A stretch of 64,000 bases of DNA from contig NZ_SPEY01000006.1 of the NCBI RefSeq assembly GCF_009360615.1, positions 1 through 64,000 of the forward strand, read 5' to 3'. Source of the stretch: Comamonas sp. GTDB taxonomy: Bacteria > Pseudomonadota > Gammaproteobacteria > Burkholderiales > Burkholderiaceae_C. The translations under genes and the position numbers were made by a program. The notes under the pieces were generated by a model. That model worked only from the letters and a program-made list of their open reading frames with translations, did no database searches and was not told the DNA's origin. Positions 45,841-54,969 of this stretch are shown here, in pieces (positions within the stretch are counted from its first letter, which is position 1; each line of letters starts with the position of its first letter).

Positions 45841-48800
45841 TCACTGCTGCAGCTGCGCCCAGACCTTGTCCAGCCGCTTGGCGCTGACCGGATACGGCGT
45901 GCGCAGCTCCTGGGCAAAAAAGCTCACGCGCAGCTCCTCCAGCATCCAGCGGTACTCCTGCATGCGGGCATCGATCTGCCCCTTGCGCTCGGCCACCAGC
46001 CGCCAGTAGCGCTGCTCCAGCGGCAGCAGCTCCTTGAGCTTGGCGGCATCGCGCGCCGGGTCGGCCCGGTACTTGTCCAGGCGCGAGGTGATGGCCTTGA
46101 GGTAGCGCGCGTAATGACCGAGCTGCGCCCAGGGGGCCACGGCGATGAAGTTTTTGGGCATCAGCTTTTGCAGCTGCTCGCTCGCGTCCTTGGTGGCCTC
46201 TGGCGCGTTCTTGGTGTCCTTGATCTTGCGCGCGGCGGCCGCATACTCGGCAAGGATGACGGCCGACATGCGAGCCACCTCGTTGGCAATCAGCGTCAGG
46301 CGGCCGCGGCCGTCCTGCACGCGCTGCCTGAAGTCGACCTCGTTACTCGGCAGCGGCTCCTGCAGGAAGGCGCGGTCTATGGCCACGTCGATGATCTGGC
46401 CGCGCAGCTCCTCCTGCGTGCCCAGCGGCATATAAGCCACGGCCATCTTCTGCAGATCGGGAATGTTCTTTTCCAGATACTTGAGTGCATCGCGAATCTG
46501 CAGCGCGAACAGGCGGCGCAGGCCCACACGGTGCTTTGCGGCGGCGGCCTCCGGTTCGTCGAAGACCTCGATGCCGACGGCGTCGCCATGGTCGATCAGG
46601 GCCGGAAAGCCGATCAGCGTGGTGCCGCCCTTCTTGATCTCCATGAGTTCGGGCAACTCGCCAAAGCTCCAGTCCTTGTAGCGCGCATCATGGGACTGGG
46701 CCGGCCTGTCCGCAGCAGCCATGTCTTTTCTGGAGGCGTCTTGCGCCTTGCCCTTCTCACTTTCAGGTGCCTTCTTCTCTGAACTGGCCGGCTCACCCGC
46801 CCCTGCAGCTACCTTTAATGAAGCAAGCGCCTGAAAAGCACCGCGAGCCTTGGCACCCCACTCGGCCTTGAGCGCACCCAGATTGCGGCCCTGGCCCAGC
46901 TGGCGGCCATGCTCGTCCGTGATGCGGAAGTTCATGAACAGATGCGGGCTCAGCATGTCCAGCTTGAAGTCGCCGCGCTTCACATCCAGAGAAGTCTCGT
47001 CGCGCACCTGCTTGAGCAAGGCATCGATCAGTCCGCCCTGGGCCCAGCGCTCGCTCTGCGTGAACAGCTCGGCCAGCCGCGCCGCGCTCTCGGGCAGCGG
47101 CACGAAACGGCTGCGCGGGCGCTGAGGCAGGCTTTTCAGCAGCGCCTGGATCTTGTCCTTGAGCATGCCCGGCACCAGCCACTCGGCACGCTCCTCCGAC
47201 ACCTGGTTGAGCACGAACAGCGGCACGGTGACCGTGATGCCGTCGCGCGCGTCGCCAGGGCTGTGCAGATAGCTGGCGCTGCAATCGGCACCGCCCAGCT
47301 TCACGGTCTTGGGGAATTTGTCCGTGGTGATGCCTGCGGCCTCATGCCGCATCAGCTCGTCCCTGGACAGGCGCAGCAGCTCTGGCTGGTTACGGCTCTC
47401 GGCACGGAACCACTTATCGAAGGTCGCGCCGCTGTACACATCCCTGGGCAAATGCTGATCGTAGAAGGCAAAGATCAGCTCGTCGTCGACCAGTACATCC
47501 TGGCGACGGCTCTTGTGCTCCAGCTCCTCGACCTTGCGCATGAGCTTGAGGTTGGCGGGCAGGAAATGCCATTGGGTTTCCCACTCGCCCTCCACCAGCG
47601 CCTGACGGATGAAAAGATTGCGTGCCTCGTGCGGATCGACGCGGCCATAGCTGACGCGGCGGCCGTTGTAGACCACCAGGCCATAGAGCGTGGCGCGCTC
47701 CAGCGCCACCACATCGGCCTGTTTCTTGCTCCAGTGCGGATCCAGCAGCTGCTTCTTGAGCAGGTGGCCGCCCACCTCCTCCAGCCACTGCGGCTCTATG
47801 GCCGCAATGCCACGGCCGTAGAGGCGCGAGGTCTCGACCTGCTCGGCCGCCACGATCCAGCGACCGGGCTTCTTGCTCAGGTGAGCGCCGGGATGCGGGT
47901 GGAACTTGATGCCGTGCGCGCCCAGATAGCTCTCGCTTTCCTCGGCTTTGTAGCCAATATTGCCGAGCAGGCCCGACAGCATCGACAGGTGCACGGCCTC
48001 GTAGCCCGCCGCCTCGTTGTTGAGCAGCCATTTCTGCTCCTTGACCACGGTAAGCAGCTGAGAGTGGATGTCACGCCATTCGCGCACGCGGCGGATATTG
48101 ATGAAGTTCTGGCGCAGCAACTGCTCCCACTGGCGGTTGCTGATCTTGTGCGTGGCCTCGTCGGCCTGCTCGGCGGGGTTGAACAGCGCCAGTCGCTCTT
48201 CCACCGTGCCTTCGACCTGCGCGCCGCTGGCACGCTGGCTGACAGGCAGGAAGGCCTGGTTGCGTGCATTGGGCCTGGCCGCAGGCGCGTGCTGGGCCGC
48301 CATTTCCTTGCGGCTCTTGGCAACGACCTTGCCGCCGCGCGCATCCGACAGCCACTTCCACAGACGCAGATAGCCACTGAATTCGCTTTTCTCGTCGTCG
48401 AACTTGGCATGGGCCTGGTCGGCCTGCTGCTGCGCCTCCAGGGGCCGGTCGCGCACATCCTGCACGCTCAGAGCCGAGGCGATGATCAGCACCTCGGCCA
48501 GGGCGCGGCGCTCGCGCGCTTCCAGAATCATGCGGCCCACGCGCGGGTCCAGCGGCAGGCGCGACAGCTCCTTGCCCATGGGCAGCAGATGGCCGTGATC
48601 GTCCACCGCCCCCAGCTCGGCCAGCAGCTGATAGCCGTCGGCGATGGCGCGACCCGAAGGGGCCTCGAGGAAGGGGAAGTGCACCACATCGCCCAGGCCC
48701 AGCGACTTCATGCGCAGGATCACGCCGGCCAGGGAGGAGCGCAGGATTTCGGGGTCGGTGAAGCGGTCGCGGCTGACAAAGCTCTCTTCGTCATACAGGC

Positions 48801-49887
48801 GAATGCAGATGCCGTTGGCCACACGGCCGCAACGGCCCGCGCGCTGGTTGGCCGCGGCCTGCGAGATCGGCTCGACCAGCAGCTGCTCCACCTTGCTGCG
48901 GAAGGAATAGCGCTTCACGCGTGCCGTACCGGCGTCGATCACATAGCGAATGCCCGGAACCGTGAGCGAGGTTTCGGCCACATTGGTGGCCAGCACGATG
49001 CGCCGTCCTGTATGGCCGTCAAAGATACGGTCCTGCTCGGCCTGCGACAGGCGCGAGAACAGCGGCAGCACCTCGGCGCTGCGCAGCGTGGGCGAGTGCT
49101 GCAAATGCTTGCGCAGATGGTCGGCGGCTTCGCGAATCTCGCGCTCGCCGGGCAGGAAGATCAGGATATCGCCGCCCTTGCCGCCGGCCCAGAGCTCATC
49201 GACGCCATCGGCAATGGCGTCGTTCAGATCCTTGTCCTTTTCACCCTCGAACGGGCGATAGCGCATCTCCACCGGATAGGTACGACCCGAGACCATGATC
49301 ACGGGCGCAGGACCGTTCTTCGATTCGAAGTGCTTGGCAAAGCGGTCGGCATCGATGGTCGCCGACGTCACCACCACCTTCAGATCGGGGCGCCTGGGCA
49401 GGATCTGCTTGAGGTAGCCCAGCAGAAAGTCGATGTTCAGGCTGCGCTCGTGCGCCTCGTCGATGATCAGCGTGTCATAGGCCTTGAGCAGCGGATCGGT
49501 CTGAGTCTCGGCCAGCAGGATGCCGTCGGTCATCAGCTTGACGGAGGCGTTCTTCTGCAACGTGTCCTGAAAACGCACCTTGTAGCCCACCACTTCGCCC
49601 AGTGGCGTGTTCAGCTCCTCGGCAATGCGCTTGGCCACCGAGCTGGCCGCAATGCGGCGCGGCTGGGTGTGGCCGATCAGATGGCCACGCACCTGGCCGT
49701 TGGCATCGGGGACGGCATTGAGCCTGCCCCGGCCCAGCGCCAGTGCGATCTTGGGCAGCTGCGTGGTCTTGCCCGAGCCGGTCTCGCCACAGACGATGAT
49801 GACCTGATGGCGATCCATGGCCTCCATGATTTCCTGGCGACGGCTGGATACGGGGAGCGACTCGGGGAAGTGGATCTTCAAAGACAT
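45841..49887 (-). CDS. hrpA: ATP-dependent RNA helicase HrpA
   Basis: This 1348-residue DEAH-box helicase has Walker A CGETGSGKTTQLPK near residue 35, the DEAH motif IIDEAHERSLN, the SAT motif VVTSATIDADRFAKH, and QRAGRCGRVANG (motif VI). A C-terminal DUF3418 region begins around 750. HrpA rescues stalled ribosome collisions by helicase action. An unusual low-complexity charged insert (SSEKKAPESEKGKAQDASRK and following) occurs near residues 1029-1066, between GAFQALASLK and SFGELPELMEIKKGG. An apparent repeat at 46803-46830 lies at the edge of this insert. It is convergent with LysR. Confidence 0.95.
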   Translation of the reverse strand: MSLKIHFPESLPVSSRRQEIMEAMDRHQVIIVCGETGSGKTTQLPKIALALGRGRLNAVPDANGQVRGHLIGHTQPRRIAASSVAKRIAEELNTPLGEVVGYKVRFQDTLQKNASVKLMTDGILLAETQTDPLLKAYDTLIIDEAHERSLNIDFLLGYLKQILPRRPDLKVVVTSATIDADRFAKHFESKNGPAPVIMVSGRTYPVEMRYRPFEGEKDKDLNDAIADGVDELWAGGKGGDILIFLPGEREIREAADHLRKHLQHSPTLRSAEVLPLFSRLSQAEQDRIFDGHTGRRIVLATNVAETSLTVPGIRYVIDAGTARVKRYSFRSKVEQLLVEPISQAAANQRAGRCGRVANGICIRLYDEESFVSRDRFTDPEILRSSLAGVILRMKSLGLGDVVHFPFLEAPSGRAIADGYQLLAELGAVDDHGHLLPMGKELSRLPLDPRVGRMILEARERRALAEVLIIASALSVQDVRDRPLEAQQQADQAHAKFDDEKSEFSGYLRLWKWLSDARGGKVVAKSRKEMAAQHAPAARPNARNQAFLPVSQRASGAQVEGTVEERLALFNPAEQADEATHKISNRQWEQLLRQNFINIRRVREWRDIHSQLLTVVKEQKWLLNNEAAGYEAVHLSMLSGLLGNIGYKAEESESYLGAHGIKFHPHPGAHLSKKPGRWIVAAEQVETSRLYGRGIAAIEPQWLEEVGGHLLKKQLLDPHWSKKQADVVALERATLYGLVVYNGRRVSYGRVDPHEARNLFIRQALVEGEWETQWHFLPANLKLMRKVEELEHKSRRQDVLVDDELIFAFYDQHLPRDVYSGATFDKWFRAESRNQPELLRLSRDELMRHEAAGITTDKFPKTVKLGGADCSASYLHSPGDARDGITVTVPLFVLNQVSEERAEWLVPGMLKDKIQALLKSLPQRPRSRFVPLPESAARLAELFTQSERWAQGGLIDALLKQVRDETSLDVKRGDFKLDMLSPHLFMNFRITDEHGRQLGQGRNLGALKAEWGAKARGAFQALASLKVAAGAGEPASSEKKAPESEKGKAQDASRKDMAAADRPAQSHDARYKDWSFGELPELMEIKKGGTTLIGFPALIDHGDAVGIEVFDEPEAAAAKHRVGLRRLFALQIRDALKYLEKNIPDLQKMAVAYMPLGTQEELRGQIIDVAIDRAFLQEPLPSNEVDFRQRVQDGRGRLTLIANEVARMSAVILAEYAAAARKIKDTKNAPEATKDASEQLQKLMPKNFIAVAPWAQLGHYARYLKAITSRLDKYRADPARDAAKLKELLPLEQRYWRLVAERKGQIDARMQEYRWMLEELRVSFFAQELRTPYPVSAKRLDKVWAQLQQ
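46803..46830 (-). repeat. Possible intergenic-type repeat fragment inside hrpA
   Basis: On the minus strand GGCGCTTGCTTCATTAAAGG leads into TAGCTGCAGG. The GCGCTTGCTT and AGCTGC elements resemble the intergenic palindrome family, and it uses codons TCA TTA AAG, unusual for this gene. It sits at the start of the low-complexity insert. Weak call. Confidence 0.3.
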
Positions 49888-50028
49888 AAGGGCTGGGATT
49901 ATCCCCGTCCTTGGCCACTCTTGCGCGGTGATGGCAAAAGCAGCCGTGCCGCGCGGTATTCACCGTCCCGCGCTGCGCCTGCGGCGGTCGCTGCGGCCGC
50001 GTTCATCGCGGGAGCCGCGACGCTTGCT

Positions 50029-51240
50029 ATGCTCGCGGCAATCTTGGCTCATCCGCTCCCCATGGTTTCGACTGCTGCTCTCGTCATCCCGCTCCTGGCT
50101 CTGTGGCTCTGGTGGCCCGTCTCCGGCCTCAACGGCACCTCCCGTCTGACCCGCATGCTGGCCGTGCTGATCACGGCCTTGCCGGGCATCGCTCCCGCCC
50201 TGCTGCTCAAGGCCGTGCAGACCCACGCCCTGCCCTATGCCGTGGTGGCGCAGCTGCAGGTCCCGGGCGGCTGGATTCTGGCCACGCTGCTGATGCTGGC
50301 GCTGTTCGCGCTGCTGCGCGATCTGCTGTGGCTCATCGCCCGGCTCATGGGTCGTACCGGCCTGGCGCAGCTGCTGCACCTTCCTGCGCTGACCATGGCA
50401 GCCGTGGTGGCCGCCGGCTGCCTGAGCGCCATCGGCGTCTTCAACGCCCTGCAGCCGCCCAGGGTGCATGAGCAGCAGATCGCGGTCCGGAACCTGCCCG
50501 AGGCACTGCAGGGCTTGCGCATTGCCGTGCTGGCCGATATCCATGCCAGCCCGGTCAATGATGCACGTTATGTGCAGACCATCGTGCAGCGCACCCTGGC
50601 CACCACGCCGGACCTGATCGTGCTGCCCGGTGACATGGTGGACGGCGATGTCGCCACCAGCCGCGCCCATGTGGCTCCGCTGGCCGGCCTGAGTGCACGC
50701 TACGGTGTCTGGGCGGCGCCGGGCAACCACGAGTACTACAGTGGCTACAACGCCTGGATGGCCGAGTTCCGCCGCCTGGGTCTGAAGCTGCTGGAAAACC
50801 GCACGCAGATGCTGAACATCAGGGGCAGCAGGCTGGCCCTGTCCGGCATCGGCGACCCGGTGTTCGGCCGCACCTCGCCCCACAACGCCAACCCCGAACA
50901 GGCCGAGGGCGTCCCACCCGATGTGGATGCAGTGGCCGCCCAGGCCCGCAAGGCCGGTGCAGCATTCCATATCCTGCTGGCACACCAGCCCAGGTTCGCG
51001 CGCGACAACGCGGACAAGGGCGTGAATCTGCAGATCTCGGGCCATACCCATGGCGGGTTGATCCTGGGCATGGACCGCTGGCTGGTGGCCCCCGTCAACA
51101 ACGGCTTCGTGCGCGGCGAATATGACGTCGGCAACATGAAGCTGCTGGTCAGCAGCGGCGCAGGCCTGTGGGCCGGTTTTGCCGTACGCCTTGGCGTGGC
51201 GCCGCGAATCGAGTTGCTGACGCTGGTTGCGCAGCACTGA
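50029..51240 (+). CDS. Membrane-anchored metallophosphoesterase
   Basis: The 403-residue protein has about four N-terminal membrane helices (residues ~10-150) and then a calcineurin-like phosphoesterase domain: LRIAVLADIHASPVND with the first metal ligands, VLPGDMVDGDVATS, APGNHEYYSG with the GNHE motif, and ISGHTHGGLILG with the last histidines. This is the YkuE/YaeI-like layout. The substrate is unknown; relatives act on lipid or nucleotide phosphates. The start is uncertain: ATG 50029 gives MLAAILAHPLP, while ATG 50062 (MVSTAALVIP) is equally plausible. It is divergent from hrpA. Confidence 0.88.
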   Translation: MLAAILAHPLPMVSTAALVIPLLALWLWWPVSGLNGTSRLTRMLAVLITALPGIAPALLLKAVQTHALPYAVVAQLQVPGGWILATLLMLALFALLRDLLWLIARLMGRTGLAQLLHLPALTMAAVVAAGCLSAIGVFNALQPPRVHEQQIAVRNLPEALQGLRIAVLADIHASPVNDARYVQTIVQRTLATTPDLIVLPGDMVDGDVATSRAHVAPLAGLSARYGVWAAPGNHEYYSGYNAWMAEFRRLGLKLLENRTQMLNIRGSRLALSGIGDPVFGRTSPHNANPEQAEGVPPDVDAVAAQARKAGAAFHILLAHQPRFARDNADKGVNLQISGHTHGGLILGMDRWLVAPVNNGFVRGEYDVGNMKLLVSSGAGLWAGFAVRLGVAPRIELLTLVAQH

Positions 51241-51708
51241 TCACAGGCCTTGCTGACTACCGGATTCTGCACGGCCTGTATTTCGTTGATTTTTTACCGC
51301 GAATCACACTCTCAACGATTTGATGCATTTGCAAAAATCAAACAGATTCCCGGATTCAGACAAGCCGTGATAATCACCGGGTCCCTCCATACGGGTTTAT
51401 ATCGCCCTCTTTTCAAATCAGCCACTTAGCGACCCGAACCCCGTCAAACTGTGCCTGTGACTCGATTGAGCGCAATCAGATTCGTGCCCGTCTTTGCCTG
51501 ACAAAAAGCTGTCAAAACTTCGCATGCAGGCATTCCCACAAAGCGATCCCTCAGGCCCCAGCCAATGCGCCGCTAAGATACAAATCATTTTTCAGAGTCC
51601 GTCCCGGTTCAGGCTACGGCGCAGAAACCGGAACATATTCCGGCCATTGCCGAAACCGCAATCCCGCGCAGAAACCATTGCCGCGGACTCGTTCATCGAT
51701 CGCAGACC
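51241..51708. other. Gene-free 468-bp AT-richer region
   Basis: No convincing gene was found. It includes a palindrome GTGATAATCAC (about 51367-51377) and a 9-bp inverted repeat TTGATTTTT (51286-51294) / AAAAATCAA (51333-51341). The only plus-strand ORF, 51494-51712, has no family character. It probably carries the promoter of the zinc-ribbon gene cluster. Confidence 0.5.
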
Positions 51709-52551
51709 ATGAATTGTTCCCAATGTGGCAATCCGCTCGCTCCGAATGCCAAGTTCTGCAGGAACTGCGGTGCCCGCCAAGCGCCGGAATCGGCAGGCAC
51801 TGCTGCTGAAAAAACCTGCCGCCAATGCCAGGCCATCTGCAAACCCGACGCCCGTTTCTGCACGCGCTGCGGCATGGTTTTCGAGAGCCGCGCCGACGCC
51901 GATGTGCTGGCGGCCTCGCCTCAGATGCCTTCGGGCGCTGCGCAGGCCATCGACGAAGCCAGTCTGGCTCCACCTCTGATCGAGCCCATGGACCAGCCCG
52001 CGCCAAGGCCGCCGTTGCCCGAGCCTGCAGCCAACCCTGCGCCGCGCAACCACCTTCCGCCGGCCTTTCCTCAGGAGCCGGTGCGCGGCAGCAATGCCTG
52101 GATCAAATGGGCAGTGCTGGCACTGCTGATCGCCGCCATTGCGGGCGGTGTGATGATGGCCAGCAATATGAAGGGCCTGACCGGCACGGGCAGTAGCTCC
52201 AATAGCGCATCGGGTGCGACCCAGGCCGGCAAGGATGCGATTTCAGCCGAGGACAAGGCCAAGGCCGATGCCCTGGTCGGCCCGCTGGGCGGCAATACGG
52301 CCGCGCAGGCAACGCCTGCCGAAAGTGCCACTATCAGCGCCCCGAGTGCCGGCAGCGTCGACACTGTGCCCTCCACCGCAGTCGCCCCCGTGGTGGTGAG
52401 CCCAGACACCGTCAGCGCGGCGCCCGCACAAGCGGCCAGCCCGCAGCTGCCCGCAGCCCCGGCATCCGGCAAACCGCCCGTGCCGGCCCCTGCAAGAACA
52501 CCTCCAGTCAAGAAGAGCACCGCGCCATCGCTGGATGACCTGCTGGATTGA
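51709..52551 (+). CDS. Zinc-ribbon single-pass membrane protein, function unknown
   Basis: No named family is recognised beyond zinc ribbons. The 280-residue protein begins with two zinc-ribbon modules: CSQCGNPLAPNAKFCRNCG (residues 3-21) and CRQCQAICKPDARFCTRCG (about 37-55), eight cysteines in all. A Pro/Ala-rich linker follows, then a single membrane helix (AWIKWAVLALLIAAIAGG, about 130-150). The rest is a low-complexity Ser/Ala/Pro tail ending in PSLDDLLD. The zinc ribbons should be cytoplasmic and the tail periplasmic. It is the first gene of a three-gene set, with the lipoprotein gene 5 bp downstream. Confidence 0.8.
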   Translation: MNCSQCGNPLAPNAKFCRNCGARQAPESAGTAAEKTCRQCQAICKPDARFCTRCGMVFESRADADVLAASPQMPSGAAQAIDEASLAPPLIEPMDQPAPRPPLPEPAANPAPRNHLPPAFPQEPVRGSNAWIKWAVLALLIAAIAGGVMMASNMKGLTGTGSSSNSASGATQAGKDAISAEDKAKADALVGPLGGNTAAQATPAESATISAPSAGSVDTVPSTAVAPVVVSPDTVSAAPAQAASPQLPAAPASGKPPVPAPARTPPVKKSTAPSLDDLLD

Positions 52552-52556
52552 AAGCC

Positions 52557-53216
52557 ATGAAAAAACTCCAACTCACTGTGCTCGCCTGTGCCGCAACCCT
52601 GCTCGGCGGCTGCGCCAGTCTGCAAGAGGCCTCCTCATCGCTGAGCTGCATGCTCTCCCGCGCCACGAATTCCGCAGACCCCGGTTGCGGCCCTGGCGGC
52701 GGTCCGGCCACTGCGGTCTCTGGCAGTCAGAACGAGCGCTTTGCGCGTCTGCAGGCCGCTCTGGATCAGGAAACCCAGCAGGCGCAGAACATGCAGGCCC
52801 AGGCCGTGCAGGCCATGCAGAAGCTGCCGGCCAAACAACGCGCCGTGGCCGGGCCGGTACAGACCAGGACCGTCAGCATCGCCGACGGGCAGTCGGGACA
52901 GGCACACCAGATGCGCAGTTTCTCCGCTCTGACCGTGGAGATGCCGCTGGCCGCCAAGGGTCGCAAGGAATACACCCAGGCCATGACAGTGCTCAAGGAA
53001 CTGGCCAATGAACTGGCCGACAACCGCGGCTCGTCGAGCATCGTGGTCGATCAGTCCGACGAGGATGTCAGGGCCGGGCGTGTGAATACCGCCACTGGCA
53101 CCACCCAGTCCAAGGGCGGCAAACCCGTGACTGTCATCAAGAAGATCGATACTGGTCTGCCCGCCGGTGTGGAGCGCTACACCATCGAAGCCGGCGAGAT
53201 ACGCGGCAAGCTTTGA
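52557..53216 (+). CDS. Lipoprotein with helical region, function unknown
   Basis: The 219-residue protein has a lipoprotein signal peptide MKKLQLTVLACAATLLGGC, with a clear LGGC lipobox. The mature N-terminus is followed by a Cys-Pro-Gly stretch (SADPGCGPGGGPATAV), a Gln-rich amphipathic helix (AALDQETQQAQNMQAQAVQA), and a domain with SFSALTVEMPLAAKGRKEY and GSSSIVVDQSDEDVRAGRVN. No family is recognised. A TTG at 52548 could extend it by three residues; ATG 52557 is preferred. It lies between two zinc-ribbon membrane-protein genes and is probably co-transcribed with both. Confidence 0.8.
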   Translation: MKKLQLTVLACAATLLGGCASLQEASSSLSCMLSRATNSADPGCGPGGGPATAVSGSQNERFARLQAALDQETQQAQNMQAQAVQAMQKLPAKQRAVAGPVQTRTVSIADGQSGQAHQMRSFSALTVEMPLAAKGRKEYTQAMTVLKELANELADNRGSSSIVVDQSDEDVRAGRVNTATGTTQSKGGKPVTVIKKIDTGLPAGVERYTIEAGEIRGKL

Positions 53217-53281
53217 CACCCGGCCAGCCAGCGGCTCACCGTGCCGGACCAGCCAGCCTCAACCACAAGACAGGACGAAAA

Positions 53282-54868
53282 ATGAGAGAGCAACCCCTGG
53301 GAGAAATACGTTTTGCCACCCTTGCCCGAGCCGCCGAAGGGCTGACCCAGTGGCGACCGCTGCTGCTGTGCTTTCTGACGCTGCTGGTCTGCGGCGCGCT
53401 GATCGCAGGCGCAGCCTGGATGCTGGTCAAGGCAGGCTTTTTCATGTACCTGATCTTCATGCTGGCGTCCGTGATCGCGCTGCTGGCCGGCTCTTCCGGC
53501 GTGGGGATCATGCTCATGGACAAGGCGAGGAACGAGCCCGTGCGATCCTTCTCGGCAGCGGCTTCGGCCGGTCTGCTGTGCCTGCCCAAATTCCTGCTGG
53601 TCGGACTGGCGGTACTGGCTGCCACGCTGGCCTACTACCTGCTGGCTGCCGTCATCTACTTCATCTGCAAGATTCCGGTACTGGGCGGCATTCTGGCCTT
53701 TGTGGCCCACCCGATTCTGGTGCTGGTCGCCGCGGCTTTGCTGATTGCCATGATCTGGGTCGTCGGCCCCTTGATGGGTCCTGCGCTGTGGAGCGGCCTG
53801 TCCGTCAAGGCCGCGCTGGCCAATGTGCTGAGCATCGCGCGCAAGCGACTGGTGGAAGTGGTGCTGATGGAGGTCGTGCTCTACGTCATTCTGGGACTGG
53901 TCTGCTTCATGCTGTTCGCCGGACTGGTGCCCGCCACGGTTTCGCTGACCGGAATGGCCATGAGCATTACCGGAGATGCCAGCTCCATGGCCGGCATGTT
54001 CATGGGCGGCGGCTACGGCCGGGGCTATGGCGGCGGCTTCAGCCCCATGGGCATGATGGGTGGCGGCAGCACCGGCCTCATCGCCGGCCTCGGCGTGCTC
54101 TACTGCGTGGTCGGAGCCCTGCTGGCCCAGGTGGCCATCATGGGCATGAACCTGATCTATCTGCAGGCCCGTGAAAGCGTGGACCCGGCCGAGGCCGAGG
54201 GCGCACTGGACAGCCTGATCGGCGATGTGCGCAGAAAAGCCGAGGAAGCCAAGGCCCAGACCATGGCCGCCGCAGAACGCACCAGGGCTGCGGCCGAGCG
54301 TGCCAAACAGGCGGCCAGCGAGCGCCTGCAGGAAGCCACGGCCAGGCCCGCCGCACCCGACACCGACGGCAATGCCGCCACCGCTGCGACCGCCGCAGGC
54401 CTGACTGCCGCCGCAGCCGCGTCCACCGAACAGGCGTTTGCCGAACAGCTGGAGCGCGAACGCGCCCAAGAGCAGGTGCGCCGCGAGGGCGAGGCCGCCC
54501 GCCTGAAGGCCGAGACCGAGGCCGCCGAGCAGGCAGCGCGGGAACGTGCTGCAGCCGAAGCCCAGGAACAGGCCAGCCGCCAGCGGGCCGAAGCCCAGGC
54601 CGCCGAGCGCGCGGCACAGCAAAGGGCTGCAGAGGAACGCGCCGCAGCCCAGGCTGCCGAACAATCACGTCAGCAAGCCGAGGCCCTGCGTCTGAAGGCA
54701 CAGGCCGAGCAGCAGGCCGCCGAGCGTGAGGCAGCCCGGGTTCGCGCCGAAGCAGAGGCGGCCGAGAAAGCCCGCCAGAACCAGGCAGCGCCAAGCTGCC
54801 CCGCCTGCAGCGCCCCCGTGGCTTTGAATGACCTGTTCTGCGGCGAATGCGGCAACAAGCTCAAGTAA
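53282..54868 (+). CDS. Polytopic membrane protein with long coiled coil and C-terminal zinc ribbon
   Basis: The 528-residue protein has several N-terminal membrane helices (about 27-300, including PLLLCFLTLLVCGALIAGA and ALLIAMIWVVGPLMG). A Gly/Met-rich loop (GMFMGGGYGRGYGGGF) separates two of them. A long Ala/Glu/Arg/Gln coiled coil follows (about 320-500). The C-terminus is a zinc ribbon CPACSAPVALNDLFCGECG. The ribbon matches those in the first gene of the set, suggesting a shared cytoplasmic zinc-binding role or direct contact. No family is recognised. ATG 53282 fits; the open frame to 53213 is non-coding in character. Confidence 0.8.
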   Translation: MREQPLGEIRFATLARAAEGLTQWRPLLLCFLTLLVCGALIAGAAWMLVKAGFFMYLIFMLASVIALLAGSSGVGIMLMDKARNEPVRSFSAAASAGLLCLPKFLLVGLAVLAATLAYYLLAAVIYFICKIPVLGGILAFVAHPILVLVAAALLIAMIWVVGPLMGPALWSGLSVKAALANVLSIARKRLVEVVLMEVVLYVILGLVCFMLFAGLVPATVSLTGMAMSITGDASSMAGMFMGGGYGRGYGGGFSPMGMMGGGSTGLIAGLGVLYCVVGALLAQVAIMGMNLIYLQARESVDPAEAEGALDSLIGDVRRKAEEAKAQTMAAAERTRAAAERAKQAASERLQEATARPAAPDTDGNAATAATAAGLTAAAAASTEQAFAEQLERERAQEQVRREGEAARLKAETEAAEQAARERAAAEAQEQASRQRAEAQAAERAAQQRAAEERAAAQAAEQSRQQAEALRLKAQAEQQAAEREAARVRAEAEAAEKARQNQAAPSCPACSAPVALNDLFCGECGNKLK

Positions 54869-54928
54869 GGTAAGGGCTTCAATCGAAAACCTGCAGCGCT
54901 TCACCGACAAGCGCCGCAGGCGCAAAGC

Positions 54929-54955
54929 AAAAAAAGGGGCTTCAAGCCCCTTTTT
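54929..54955. terminator. Bidirectional rho-independent terminator
   Basis: A-tract, GGGGC, loop TTCAA, GCCCC, T-tract: AAAAAGGGGC pairs with GCCCCTTTTT. A and T tracts on both sides suit the convergent gene ends (zinc-ribbon module and the esterase). Confidence 0.88.
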
Positions 54956-54969
54956 CCTACCTGCCGGAC

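Noticed and set aside
46909..50028. A long plus-strand open frame joined to the metallophosphoesterase
   Set aside because: The part before about 50029 is antisense to hrpA; only the end is a real gene.
51367..51377. Palindrome GTGATAATCAC as an operator
   Set aside because: It is a single 5-bp-arm palindrome with no second copy or clear promoter nearby.
51494..51712. A 72-codon ORF whose stop overlaps the zinc-ribbon start as ATGA
   Set aside because: The translation is Arg/Ser-rich with no motif or ribosome site, and the overlap is probably chance.
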